Below, piece by piece: positions 46,501 to 58,987 of a DNA stretch of 64,000 nt (its first letter is position 1; every line of letters starts with the position of its first letter). The position numbers were made by a program, and so were the translations under genes. A model generated the notes under the pieces. The model did not search any database and was not told the origin of the DNA. It saw only the letters and a list, made by a program, of their open reading frames with translations. This DNA is from Prostheceraeus crozeri (lineage: Eukaryota; Platyhelminthes; Polycladida; Euryleptidae). Location: the NCBI GenBank assembly GCA_907163375.1, contig CAJQUW010012929.1, positions 1 to 64,000 of the forward strand. Reading direction: 5' to 3'.

Positions 46501-49500
46501 GAAAAGAGTTGTTAGGGATTTCTGCTTCGGTAACCCTCTATACAGACGGTGTAGAAGTCGAAAGCGAGGATGGCCTGATCTGGGCAGCCCAGGCCGGAAC
46601 AGTTATTATCTTCAAAGATCGACAGCAACATTCCGTCCATATTCCCACAACAGCAACAAATGATGAAAATTCACTGGAGCCTTGGCCCTTGATTTACGTG
46701 TTGCCGCCATTTGACCCCACCGTGCGCCAGCAGATAGCCAGTTGCAGAACCATGGAGGAGCCAAACAAACTGAAGTCAACGGCTAGCTTCTGCAAGTCAT
46801 TCCTCTACCCAATCGTTGACGACATTGCGAGACACGTGGGGAATGAAAGGTAGAACAGCTAACGGAAATTAAATTTTTTAACAGCTGTTGACATAGCAAA
46901 ATTGTACAACTCATATTTTTATGGCAAAATTTCATAAATTATACTTGAATTTCAATTACACAAGCTGCATACTTTTGCAAATGATGATATACTTAACGCC
47001 TCTCTGCGTCATACCCGTAAGATGTCCTAAAAAGTCAGACTTTCAAAAAATTAAAAGTCATGAAATGATCATATTACAAAAATTGTCATAAGGAAATTTT
47101 ATATTTCAAATTACATTTTCAATTTGTGTAAATACTTGTGTTTACTGTGATATATTTTACTGGTTGATTTTGAATTTAATTCCCGAAAGATGCACAACGA
47201 AATGCATGTTGGAGCATTTGGGGGTGGAGGCTTGATCATGAATGCTAATCCCTCTATTGTTTCACTTGTGACAAATGCCTAATGAGTAGAAGGTGATTGA
47301 TAGCCGAAGATACATTGGAGAACGTCGTGTCTCCGTTTAGATACCTGCATAGGCGGATACACTGTTTTCTCGTAGAAAAGATTGCAGGAAATAATAAACG
47401 AACACTATTTCATGTTGATATATTCACGTTTTTTTTACCGGTTGATGAAAACAAAAACCGGTGTTGAAGGCACAGTAGGTTGCTTTAAAAGTAGTGTTAC
47501 ATATCCACTGTACAGTTTTGTATCTTCCAAATATCCAGATGATTCATAGTTTATATACCAGTGCTCATTGTGAATATGTTCTTTATTACGGATATTAAGA
47601 AAACTAATAATTGACCCAAGATCCAGACTTGATTGCATGACTGAAGTAATTTTGGAAACATTGCAATTTTGATCACAAAATGGCTTGATATTCGGACTAA
47701 CTTGTCGTCCATTAATCTGCGATTTAATGAATGCGAACTAATTAATGAGGGATAATACTCCAAACATTAATCCTAATACAATGTAGTACCTGTTCACATT
47801 TATTGTCAAATGCATGCAGATAAGCTTTTACACAAAAGCATGTATATCTATATCTTTCTTCCAGGTATCTTCGTTCATGGCAATACAAAGCCATTGGTGA
47901 TGCCATTAGAACACAATTTCCATTGCTCATGGATAAAGATGAGTCATGGGTAAGTAACAATGATAATTTCATTACTAAATCGTATTTTGTTAAATTTTGT
48001 CGTCGCCATCCTTCATCGGAAATCTAAGACGTACGTACAGTAGTGTAATAAGTTATGAGAAGGGCTACGTCTTTGCATGGGAAATAATCTTATTGTGATC
48101 ATTCTGTCCGTGATGACATAAAATGCATGATAGCGAAGTCTGTGATTGTCATCAAATTTTGGCTAATAAAAGGAGCTTTACACACTGAGTAATAATAAAT
48201 TCATTCAAATCAAGAGACTGTTCGTATCTATCAAATTGAGTATGTTCGATAAGCGGTTACCATTTGCTTTAGATTTACATATGAAACGTTACATTTCTCA
48301 TTAATCAGTATTCACAGGAATATGTAAACGAGTTAATTTGATGATATGAATTATGATTATTGAATGATTACTTTGCAGAGTCCCCATTGATCCATATTGA
48401 AGTATTGCAGTTAGTAAAAAGAGTGGAAAAATTTAGGAAAGTGACGGACTGTGATCAGAATTCTAATAAATAAATATTCTAATATCATTAAGAATTCTGA
48501 TACTAGAATTAGTCGTAAATTACCGGAGTTTTCCACTTAATATACCCGGGAAACTGGAAAATGACGAAATTGCAGAATAAGTTTGGATAAGGTTAACATA
48601 CCCGGGTATATTAAGTGGAGACACCACAAAATAAGCATATTCAATACATGAGATGCAATTCATCACTTAAAGTAACTATAATGTATTACATGTGCTTATA
48701 ATTTGATACATATGAGTTTCAAACTATAAACTGTAATGAAAAAAAAATCACAATTTGAATGTAATTTATCACAATTGTTAGGGTATAAAATGAGCAATAC
48801 CGTAATAAGCATCTGAATAACAGAATCACAGTTCTTTGGTGTAGGCTACAGTAGGGTTTTCAATCCCGGGATTATGTAATATCTGTTCTTAGGCAGTTAG
48901 TAGCTGTATGAAGATGGAGTAGCAAGGCTGTAGACAAGGAACATGGCGTAACAGATGCAATTCGTGAAACGTGGATGCTAACGCTATGCAAAAACTAAAT
49001 TCAAACTTCCACGATCAGCTTAACAACAGACACCTAAGTTGCAAACTCGAAACAGAGCTACTCGCATGCACAACTGCATAGAATAACTGAATAATATACT
49101 TATTGTCTATCTCAACTAATTGACATAAAAAAATGAAAATATGTTCAGGCAGTCGAGAGAAGGAAAGAGAGAGCGTTATACATACAGGGGTACAATACGA
49201 GGTGTGTCAGAAAAGTATCCGGACTATGTTCACAAAAACCGGATTATCGATTTGATATTTCTTGCTTGAACAGCAGGCACAGTCCGGATACTTTTCTGAC
49301 ACACCTCGTATATAATGAAGTTTTAAATCGATTAGTATCGGGCTTTCACCAGACAGAAAAATCGCGGGATTTGCATTTTGATTTGAAAATCTCATATCGG
49401 GCTTTAATGCGACAACGCATATTGTGTGTGATAACCAGATACATTTGTTGTTATAGTTTGTGTCTGCATGTGAAAAGATAACTTTATATTATATTACTTC

Positions 49501-52437
49501 ATGATCATTAAGGCACATGTCTATCTGATATCATTAGTTGTATTGTACAGCGTATCGTTTAAAATGCTCATCAACGAATATAAAACAACGTCTAGTATTT
49601 TTCAGCCTACGCCAGCCTAAGAATACCATCGGTAAATGTATTAAGCTTGCTAATCCCGAGATCAGAAAAAGTCGGGATTTTGAAAACCCTAGTATACATT
49701 GCAATAATTTCTAGGGAGTCCGCAAAACAGATGTTCGTTTTTTCCGATCGTTTATTGTCGAGATCTTTCGACCGTTCTACACGATCATCGTCAGGATCGT
49801 GTAGAACGGTCGAAAGATCTCGACAATAAACGATCGGAAAAAAAACGAACATCTGTTTTGCGGACTCCCTAGAAATTATTGCAATGAATAAGGATCCGTT
49901 ATTTCAAACAACCCTAGTATACAGGTAATTAGACTTATTACTTCGCCTAATCCTTTTCCGGCGTGATCACATGCGAACCCAAGATGGGTGCTTGATTTAC
50001 AAAAATCAGCAGAAGTGTTATTTCCAAGAAAGACGTTGAATGCTATAAAGACATAATGACAGTTTGGCGGGAGTTAATAGACCCGGGTATATCAACTGGC
50101 ACTAACTTCCACTTAACATACCCGGATATATTAAGTGGAAAACTCCGGTACATGTATGGATCAACAATTAACTATACTAGCGGTCAAAGGCTGAATAACA
50201 GTGTATTCAGTGGATGATTGTATATGTTACAATATCGAGTGTTGTGCTATATTCCACTCAACACAAAAATTTGTCGCATAAAACTTCAACATGATGTAAC
50301 ATCCTCTATTTCAGGAGGTATTGAAGTTCAAATTTATTAAAAGAATTCAGTACATGCGGACAAAGATGGACTCCCAAAAGATCCTCGAAATGCGGCAACG
50401 ATATGAGAAGATTAAAGAGAATTACAGGAAGCGTAAGATCCAAGAAGCCCAGATCCGAACAGGAAAGAAACAGTAAGAGAAATGATTATTGATCAGTAAT
50501 GATTAGTGGGATGCGTTAAAGAGTACTTGAACACTGTATCAAATACCTTGAATAATGTATCAAAACATTTCTTGTTTACATCATGCTCGTGTAGCCTATA
50601 CGTGTAAGTGCGTTGAGCTGGAGGATCGTGAGTACTAAGCATGTTACTTTGGCACGTGATAACGCTTGACTGATTGGCATATGTGAACAGCTAAGTAGCC
50701 TATAATTCAATATCCAAGATCAAAGTTATACTTATTTTAATTGTTCTACGCCAAAATTTACTGTTGACCACGTTTTCACTGCAGCTATTGATTAGCCTAA
50801 GATATCCACAGCTGTTTTGAGAGTTAAGGCTTGTTTTGTTGCGGTAGGCGTATTTCTGACACAAGCGGATAAAACTAAAAAAATAATCAAGTGCTAGGGT
50901 CCTGCAAATAAACAATTAATCATTTTCAATAAAGCTATCTTACATACCGTAATATCTGGGGTTATATTGTAACAGATAACATCGCAAAACCGCTTCCTTA
51001 GTGCCAAATGTCCTTGACTTTCAAAAATACTGTTTCGCACGTATTTAAAAGGAAGAGTGAATGCCAAATAAATATAACACATGTTGTTCAGCTATAAGTA
51101 AGCATAATTGTTTTTCATAAACTATATTTTTCCTGATGATCCAAGCTACGAAATTAAGAATTAATGAATGGAGTCCACTAGATCTCAGAGGGTATGGAAA
51201 AGCTGAAGTGTCCGAGTTTAAAATGAATTGTATATGAAAATTAAGCTTGTACTATAATGAGGCTTGCATGAATGTTTTGGAAGTTTGAAATGTATATTTT
51301 GTATTTCAGCGCCACCGTTAAGATGCATGAAGAGACAAATGACGTTTGGAATGTTCTCTTGGAGGATGCTGTCCTTGACAGGTAAGTTTTAGTCATCTAC
51401 CCATCATTACCAATTACAATTATTACTCCCGTAGTGAATGCCTGAATATTATTATTCCACACCATAATAATGCATTATCATCACTGATGTCTTCCTTCTT
51501 CTATTTTACAGCACTCCAGCTGGATCAGTTTATTCAGATGAAGCGGACGGGTGCATGAATACGTCAGCATTGTGAGTTGATAAATGTAATTCAACACAAC
51601 TACACATATATACAGTATAACAACCTTATAGGTATATTCTTGGTTTTGAGCTTGCAATAATACAACCAGATTAGGAATAGAGCTATCAGCTGTAGGCATT
51701 TTGCATGTACATTCCACGGAACTCCAACTTTACACTTGCTATCAATAACTGTATGACATTAATTGATCTTTATAGTGAGCAGTTATTTCACTCCACTTCC
51801 TTTTGCGACATTCAGATGCCGCTTTCATTTTAGAGCTTTTCGAGATATTTAGGTTTTCATCAATATTTAGAGCTCTTCGTCAATTTTTAAAACTTCTTCA
51901 GAGAACCTCTGTTCATTTATTTGACTTCAAATGTGATTTGTTTTTCCAGATCAGACAGTGCAGCGAGTATCATGAAACTGGAGAACATGTCCCTTCCAGA
52001 CAACATTGTGAGAGAGGTAACGGACATTGTTTTGACTCTTATTTTAAATATATGCGTAAATTTTCGAAAGCCTCCTTATCTCTCCTTAAATATTTCGATT
52101 GCCTCCTTATCAAATCAGATGAAAAAAATCTCTATCAAATATTTTTCCATCTGATTTGATAAAGAGGCAATCGAAATATTGTCAGTAATAAGATCTTTTT
52201 TATTGGTCTTGTCTATTTTGATTATTTTGAACTAACCGGCCAATGGCGAATTTAATCATTAGTATGTATAAATATATACACTGTATGTATAGATATGCTA
52301 TATCTCACACCTCTTCCTCACACCCTCACACCGACTATCCGAAATGCAGTTACAGAGAACAGGATGGTAATGTGAAGACCGGTTTCGCTTTTATTTAAGA
52401 CAGCTTTCTCAATTCCACAGATCAGAGTAAATGCAAT

Positions 52438-52504
<67 letters not shown>

Positions 52505-55500
52505 CAAATAACAACATGACGCGAAGCGTCTTTTAACTGATCATGGTAGATATTAATTCTAAATTATGCACGTCATTCAACCCACTCAGTGCCTCAATTG
52601 CAACGATATCTCATGGACATTTGAATATCTGGTAATCTGAACAGGAAACGTTTGGTTACGACGAAAATTTATAACGATATTCAATTCTTTATTTCTGCTG
52701 GTTTGAAATCGAAAAATAATATACAGGGTGAACATAAAAGAATACCCCAACTTTGAAAATTTATTGTGACAAGACTAAGCAACGCACGAGGTTCGGTGAG
52801 GTGTCATATAAAAGACGACGTTCTGAAGTTTTTTTTACTACCAAAGCAATGACTTAATTTCTTAAGTTTTCAACAAAATTTTGATCATTGATTTTTGGCT
52901 AAAAATGCATGATATTTATTATTCATTTTACCGACAACTCTGTTGTAACTTTTTAAGTGTAAGTCTACCTTATTTCCATCAAGTATTTAATTAAATAAAA
53001 GACGATTTTACGATACTAACCATTTGTATCATAGGCCCTATATAAACATCATAAATGCTCAATATGGCCGCCCTCAGCAGCACGAACAACGTCCATTCGA
53101 TAATCAAACTCACGTCAGACGTTTTGCAACATTTCCGATGTCACAGATCGGATGGATGCTGTGATTCGAGATTTCAGTTCTTCTAAATTTGTCGGGAGTG
53201 GTGGTACATACACAGAATTCTAAATATACCCCTAAAGAAGAAAATCACAAGGTGACAAGTCTGGGCTTCGCGGTGGCCAACGATGAAGGGCTTTATCTGT
53301 AGATGAATGACGTCCAATCCAGCGTTGAGGATAATGATCATTCAAGTACTGTCGGACTGATAGATGCCAGTGAGGCGGTGCCCCATCTTGCTGAAAAATA
53401 AAGTTTCCAGCATGTTCCTCTAATTGAGGCATCAACCAATGAACAAGCATCTCAAAGTACGAGGTACCTGTTACAGTAGAGTCTTCAAAAAAGAAAGGAC
53501 CAAAAACCGTAGATTGCGAGATAGAACAGAACACGTTAACTTTCGGCGAGTCTCGTACAAGTTCCACAGATTCGTGAGGATTCTCAGTTGACCATATACG
53601 TACGTGTACGTTGTGCTTGTTCACCTTCCCTGTCACGTGGAATATACCTTCATCTGAGAATACGAGCTTCGAAATGAAAGAGACATCCAACTCAGTCTGT
53701 TCGAAGATGAAATTGCAAAACTCTACTCTCTGTTCTGCATCACCACTTGTTAAAGCTTGTAGGTGCTGTAATTTGTGCGGTTACATATTCAAATCCTTTC
53801 GCAAAACCTTCCACACCGTAGATTGAGGCATTTGCAGTTCAAGGCTGGCACGACGAGTTGACTTTCGTGGACTTCGTAGAAAAGCACCGCGAGTACGCTG
53901 CACGCTTTCCTCCATCACTCTAGGTCTACCTGGGCTCTTGCCTTTACACAGGCATCCAGTCTCTACGAATTGTCGGTACCAACGTAGGATCTCTTTTCTA
54001 TCAGGTGGGCTCACCCCAAACTGCAAACGAAAGGTGCAAACGAGGGTTCAGATTTGTAGAATTGAATAACGCAAAAGGCCTTTTGTTTCGCTGTAATCAT
54101 GTTGAAGAATGATAAAAATCACTTATGGGTCTCGTAGAAAGTTTTGAATTAAGAGACGAGTCATTTGATCGCGATTGGTAACTAACTGACACGCATCAAT
54201 TCATGGGAATCCCAGAGGGATGAATATAGATATTACTTAATGCAACATGCGTACCGGCATAGGAGTCCCACACGATCTAAAATTAAACTCAAGAAGGACG
54301 ATTATGTTAATCGATTGCGGACTGTGGTTTGAGAAAAGTAAATTTTACCTTAGCTCTGGTAGGACAAAGTTGAACAAAGATGTAAAAAAAACTTCAGAAC
54401 GTTGTCTGACAAATGACACCTCACCGAACCTCGTGCGTTGCTTAGTCTTGTCACAATAAATTTTTAAAGTTGGGGTATTCTTTTATGTTCACCCTGTATA
54501 CTAATATACAAATCACTATTGGATTCATCAAGCATTTGTTTCAAGTGTCTTTTGGATTTTTTGTTTTAAATGAATTTATTATTTGGTTTTGTGTATAGGA
54601 ATAGCATTTAGTTAATACGATAAAGACAAAATAGGTCGCAGATGTCAATCAAGGAGAGGTGTTGGTAAATTATAGCCTGTAATTGCGCTAGGAAATATAA
54701 GTTGTCATAGGTGTCGATTGAAAATCTACAGGAGATACTGACCATATAATCCTCTCGTAATTGAAGGCAACAGAAATATCAGTTTATCATATTTCCTTGA
54801 TCGTATTTCCCGTTGTGTGGAAGTATATCATTGAAAAAGATTATATAGAAGCTTATCTTACAAAACATTAACTGTCCAAATATGCAGATGTCAAAGGATT
54901 TTTATTCTTTGATTTTGCAGTCCGGTGTTAACGTTAAATTCCATTGCGCGATGTCCGATGTGGAGGTTAAACAGAAGCTGGAGGAATCATTTTCTGTTCG
55001 CAAGCACTTTGCCATGAACGAAACCGTCTTCCAAGAAGTGCTTAACTGCCCACAACTGCGCCTTCCTGAATATGTGAGTGTTAAATGAAGATTAACTGCA
55101 TCTGAACTGGCTGTCCCTTTGCAGACAACTATATCACATAAACTATGTTTTCTGAAAACTGTTTTAAAAAAGCATTGCATGGTTTTTATGTTTCTCGTTT
55201 TTTTCTTTTTATTCCAGCTTTTAACATCGTTCTGGCATAAGTATTTCTCTTTTACTTGTCTTAATCTGCTATAAACGGAACATCAAGGTGCCTATCAACT
55301 AGTCTATGCCACACTTATTGGGATCTTAAATTAGTTTAATAAACATTCCTTTTTTTAAATTCATCTCTAAAAGATACGATTTAAATAGTCTTAAGAACAA
55401 GGTTTTGCATTCCATTTGCTTTGCTCACAACACAGTATAAAACCACCTTTCAAACACGACTGATAATCAAGGTCAGTAAGCATCGAAATGGCATTTAAAT

Positions 55501-57809
55501 GCATATTTTATTCCATTCAAATATTTTCAATTTTCATAGCAGGAATTATGGTGTCCTAGAAACTAGAATGAAAAGACAATGTTAATTTTGTGAACTAGAC
55601 TCCGCAAGACATAGTCAAATGGCCTGGTATATTTCGCCGGTCCTCCTAAGCTGTAGTTATAGTATTTCGTTTAGGGACTGAACAGTGATCGATGATATCC
55701 TGGAATATGAATTACCGTATATTTCCTGCCCCTCTCTCTCATCTTCCACTATTAAGGAATCTTTCTCTTTGAGGCATCTCCCAAGACATCTTCCTCTGTT
55801 AAGGTATCTCCCTTAAAGCATGTGTTTCTTTAAACGTTATTATACAGACTATTTTATTCATACACAATGTGCACTGCCGGATTGGAAATCGTCGCTGTTG
55901 GTGACGACCATCTCAGTTAAATTTTCACTCTAGCTCTCGATTCCGAGCAGAGACTGAGTCATATGTGCTTAGGTCTGAATAACGGAAGGACCCAGATTCA
56001 GATGATCTTTTATTTATATTTATCAAAATTATGCTGTCGAGCGTTTTCGGCTATCGTTCACTTGCCATGTTCACGACAAATTAACAGAGACGCTGTATCT
56101 GAACATACGGTAAAACACATATTGCAAGCATTGTCATTAATTGCATTTTTCTGTGGACTGAATGGCATTTTCCATCTATGAAATTCCTTCTAATATTCCC
56201 ATTTCCTTCCACAGCTCATGTTTGAAGCATCATTGATGCTACGCGCGTATTGCGCAAATGAAAAATCCCCGTACCAGCTTGGGGGGGCTTTCGATCCACG
56301 CAAGATGGAGTTGGAGCTTTTGCGCGCCTCCCGAATTTTGGACTTGCCGTTTTCTCGCAGATTGGAGCTGAAGGAGACTCCTAACAGCTTGAGTAAGTTT
56401 TTTATTTTAATTGAATTGTTGGACTTGAATATTATTTCAAATTTTATTTTATTTGTAGCTGGCACTCTTTGGATGTCATTTTTGACAGTGGTGGCCAAGA
56501 CAAAGGAAGCAGCCTCGGCCTTCTTCTCGGAAGGAAATGTAAGTTCATCTACTTGTGACACCTCTATTGTTGTAACGGCATTGTTTCATGGAGAGAATCA
56601 TTGTAACGTGATTCTGCTTAAAGTAATGATTGTGTTGTAAATGGTTGCATGCTTGCTTACAGTAAGTGCAGTGCTATTTCACGCAAGGTCAATACGCACT
56701 TCGTCAAACTCCTATGTCAGTTCAAGTGCTGTGTCATTAGCATTGGGTGCTTTATCTAAGAATGCATGTTCATTCACATTAAATCTAATAGGGGAACTCT
56801 GTATCAAGTACATGTACATGTATGATGCTCAAAGCACTCCTTTGATTTCTTTGAATATGTGAGAGTAAAATGCTCAATTTTTAAAAAAAATTCAAATTAT
56901 CTTGTTGATTGATTGATTGGTCTAAGAATTGAACCATTTCAGAATCAATAGTTCAGTTCATTGACAGTCTTGATTATTAGACCTACAGTAAGCTTTGCAT
57001 GTGATATCTGTTATTCACATGCTCTGACAGATACATAGCCTATGATAAGTGTACAAAACAGTCATCAAAATAAGAGAATTTCGAAAAAAGTAAACTTTTT
57101 ACTTTCAACTCAAAACCCCTGACATCATCGTCCGGCAGTTTCAGGTTTACCATACTGCTGAGGAATGAGTTATTCTCTCGATTGATGTGTTGTTATATCA
57201 TGCATGATAAAGTGAATATTTCATTTATAAATGTAAAAGGAATTACAATGGATAATTTTAAAAGGAAAATTAAATGATGACTGGGCATTCAGGACATTGA
57301 TTCAGGATCGGAGCCATTTTTTGCTGCTGGGGGAATTTAATTATATTGTGTAATTGTATTGTGTAATGGCTTTCGTGTAATTTAATTGTATTGTGAAATA
57401 TAGTAAAACTTGTATATATCCTAGTATATATACTAGCATACTATAGTATACTAGTAGTTGGATATATACTAGTATAATCAAGTTTGATTTCATACAAACG
57501 AGATCTGAAGTTGGTGATGCTAAAAATGAAATTTGTATCCACAATTCATCTCTCTTTTCAGCAACCGGTCAGAATTGGAGGAACAGAAGGTGCCCAGAAA
57601 ACTGCGTGCACGTAAATGACATAAGCATATCAACAGATGGTGCTGCACAAACTTTGACAGTGTTTGTAGCCTGTTTCCTTGCATTTAATTTGATGCACTC
57701 CCGGCAGCAAGAAGCAACCGTGGAGGTGTTGGAGGGACTTCTCGGTGTGCGGCGCTCATTTACCAAACTGAGCAGCAAAAATACTTTAAAACTTTTGTTC
57801 ATCCTATAA
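46501..57809 (+). CDS. Gene B, main exons: SAMD3-like C-terminal region protein
   Basis: Ten exons with GT..AG borders and agreeing phases: 46501-46849, 47865-47949, 50315-50472, 51310-51381, 51512-51571, 51950-52016, 54921-55073, 56215-56392, 56459-56538 and 57562 (or 57573)-57809. Exon 1 of this set reads WPLIYVLPPFDPTVRQQI; the second reads YLRSWQYKAIGDAIRTQFP; the third is a basic helix (RQRYEKIKENYRKRKIQE). The order P-FP..V, Y..IG.AI...FP, basic KFxxxR and a late helical region ending VEVLEGLLGV matches what I remember of SAMD3-like proteins without the SAM domain. In the last exon the first acceptor (57562) leads to a stop at 57613-57615; an acceptor 11 bp on (57573) keeps the frame open to 57809, which holds the conserved-looking end. 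The introns hold several transposons. Function unknown. Confidence 0.58.
49198..49308. mobile_element. Mariner MITE, 111 bp
   Basis: CGAGGTGTGTCAGAAAAGTA (49198) and its inverted copy ending at 49308, both continuing to TCCGGACT, flanked by TA at 49196-49197 and 49309-49310. The arms are about 28 bp and exactly complementary. CGAGGTGTGT ends are typical of one mariner group. Confidence 0.92.
49686..49923. repeat. 188-bp near-perfect palindrome between 13-bp direct repeats
   Basis: 49698-49885 forms a hairpin of about 90-bp arms with a loop near ATCGTCAG (about 49788-49796); the only difference seen is one extra base in a T/A run. Arms include AGTCCGCAAAACAGATG, CGATCGTTTATTGTCGAG and CGACCGTTCTACACGATC. 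ACCCTAGTATACA flanks it as direct repeats at 49686-49698 and 49911-49923. A palindrome this perfect implies recent origin. Confidence 0.9.
52089..52180. repeat. Hairpin, about 38-bp arms
   Basis: AATATTTCGATTGCCTC...TTATCAAATCAGATG mirrors CATCTGATTTGATAA...GAGGCAATCGAAATATT around a short loop near AATCTCTATCAAAT. It begins about 70 bp after the donor at 52016. Confidence 0.85.
52440..52501. repeat. (AT)n microsatellite, about 30 repeats
   Basis: Uninterrupted AT dinucleotide run in an intron of gene B. Confidence 0.97.
52724..54496 (-). mobile_element. Mariner-type (DD41D) element, 1,773 bp, with 115-bp TIRs
   Basis: The two ends (52724-52838 and 54382-54496) are inverted copies of about 115 bp with few differences, starting CAGGGTGAACATAAAAGAAT. 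TA lies directly outside both (52722-52723, 54497-54498). The transposase reads on the minus strand, opposite to gene B, in whose intron it lies. TIRs of this length are long for mariner, which usually has about 30 bp. Confidence 0.93.
53049..54100 (-). pseudogene. Mariner-type transposase, four in-frame stops and one frameshift
   Basis: The start is the ATG at 54100 (MITAKQKAFCVIQFYKSEPS); a frameshift before 54026 leads into FGVSPPDRKEILRWYRQF, then GCLCKGKSPGRPRV (AT-hook-like GRPR linker) and KSTRRASLELQMPQSTVW (second helix-turn-helix). The catalytic part has VFSDEGIFHV, FQQDGAPPH and WPPRSPDLSPCDF; 41 residues separate the second and third Asp, so DD41D. From 54026 down to the end at 53049 one frame suffices, interrupted by TAA 53778-53780, TAG 53229-53231, TAG 53217-53219 and TGA 53115-53117. 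Two of these replace expected Trp codons (LLWGYI, NVWREF). Inactive copy. Confidence 0.88.
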
Positions 57810-58839
57810 GCGAGGCGATTTTTGTTTAATTTCTTCTTTTTTAATTGTGATCAAATCTAACACTTCTGATATAGCGCCGCTTCGATTATCAATTATTGAG
57901 AATTTTGGAAGACTTTTACTATCTACGCGACTATCAAATTTTCTTCATACAATCATTTTGCTACTCCTAGATCATTATCAGAGTGACAATGTAGTAAGCT
58001 TGACATTCAGGTAGCTCATCAAGCAGGCACTGCTTCATAGGAGTAAAATCGAAGCCTGTCTGCGAGTGCGAACATCTTGTGTGATTGCTTATAATCTACT
58101 TTCAACGAATGATTTCCACTTACTGCGCTTGGATTTTTTAAAATTGTTTTATGAGAGTAGCTGTGACATTCCAGAGGATTCTTGCTGATTCCACTAATTA
58201 ATTTGTTCTTCGTTTTCTTGCTTTTCTAATAAACGTTTCAACTGAGACGTTTGCAATTTGAAGGAAATCTATACATAAGAAACATAGACATTTAGAATTC
58301 GTGCTTACAGATCATTTTCTAGCTGTTTTTGGCTTTGAACTTCCGCATAATCGAGCAGCCGCTGCATCAGAAGAGTAATTTCCATATCTCTTTTACAGAA
58401 TTTCTGGTCATTTTTTATATTTTCTTAGATTCGTATTTTGAACATGTTTGTTATTTTCCAATGATAAGTGATCTCATGCTTGTGAACCAATTTTGTAATT
58501 TTTAGATGAATTTTATAAATGAATTTTATGAATGTTTTTCATAAATTTGTTGCAATTTTTTTGAATATATTCAAATGATATCAACATGCGTTTTGACGTT
58601 TTCTGCGAACCCTATCAAACATTATGACAGTAGCATATCCTAAATAATCCTTAATGACACTAATTAGTACAAAATATAATTGAATCTATGTTTAAAGGGC
58701 ATGGTTTGTAATCACATTTCGTTTAATTGCTAAGGAAAAGAAAGCAGGCATAATTGATAATAGCTCAATTTCAGTGCTATGGGAAATTTAGTTGCATAAT
58801 GGCACTACTGCTAGATTGATGCAGTAGTATGTTGCATCA
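57810..58839. other. No gene seen; 3' flank of gene B
   Basis: AT-rich. Presumably 3' UTR and beyond; no poly(A) signal can be assigned with confidence. Confidence 0.4.
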
Positions 58840-58987
58840 CACTGTAAAAGTTGTATAAAGTATTGGAAAATATTTTAGTGTCTTAGCCTTCTGAAACGCT
58901 TTGCTTTAGGATTTTTTTATTAGTTACGAATAGTGTCTTGCTTTAGGAGGTGATTCAGCTCGCTTTAGGAGGTGCTGGTTTACAGTG
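58840..58987. repeat. CACTG-ended short element, 148 bp, or a CACTA-type terminus
   Basis: CACTGTAAA at 58840 and TTTACAGTG ending at 58987 are 9-bp inverted ends, each with CA outside. GCTTTAGGA recurs three times inside, near the right end (about 58905, 58940 and 58962). Either this is a tiny non-autonomous CACTA-like element, or its right part is the terminus of a larger one covering gene B. Confidence 0.5.

Larger units (their letters stand above)
48523..50148. mobile_element. TA-flanked TIR element, 1,626 bp, in an intron of gene B
   Basis: The left end CCGGAGTTTTCCACTTAATA (48523) and the right end, on the minus strand from 50148, are the same over about 28 bp, and TA lies outside both (48521-48522, 50149-50150). 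ACTTAATATACCCGGG recurs inverted near each end (48595-48621, 50085-50110). No coding sequence. Two other elements sit inside it (49198-49308 and 49698-49885). TA duplication suggests mobilisation by a Tc1/mariner-type enzyme, but this is not proven. Confidence 0.75.
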
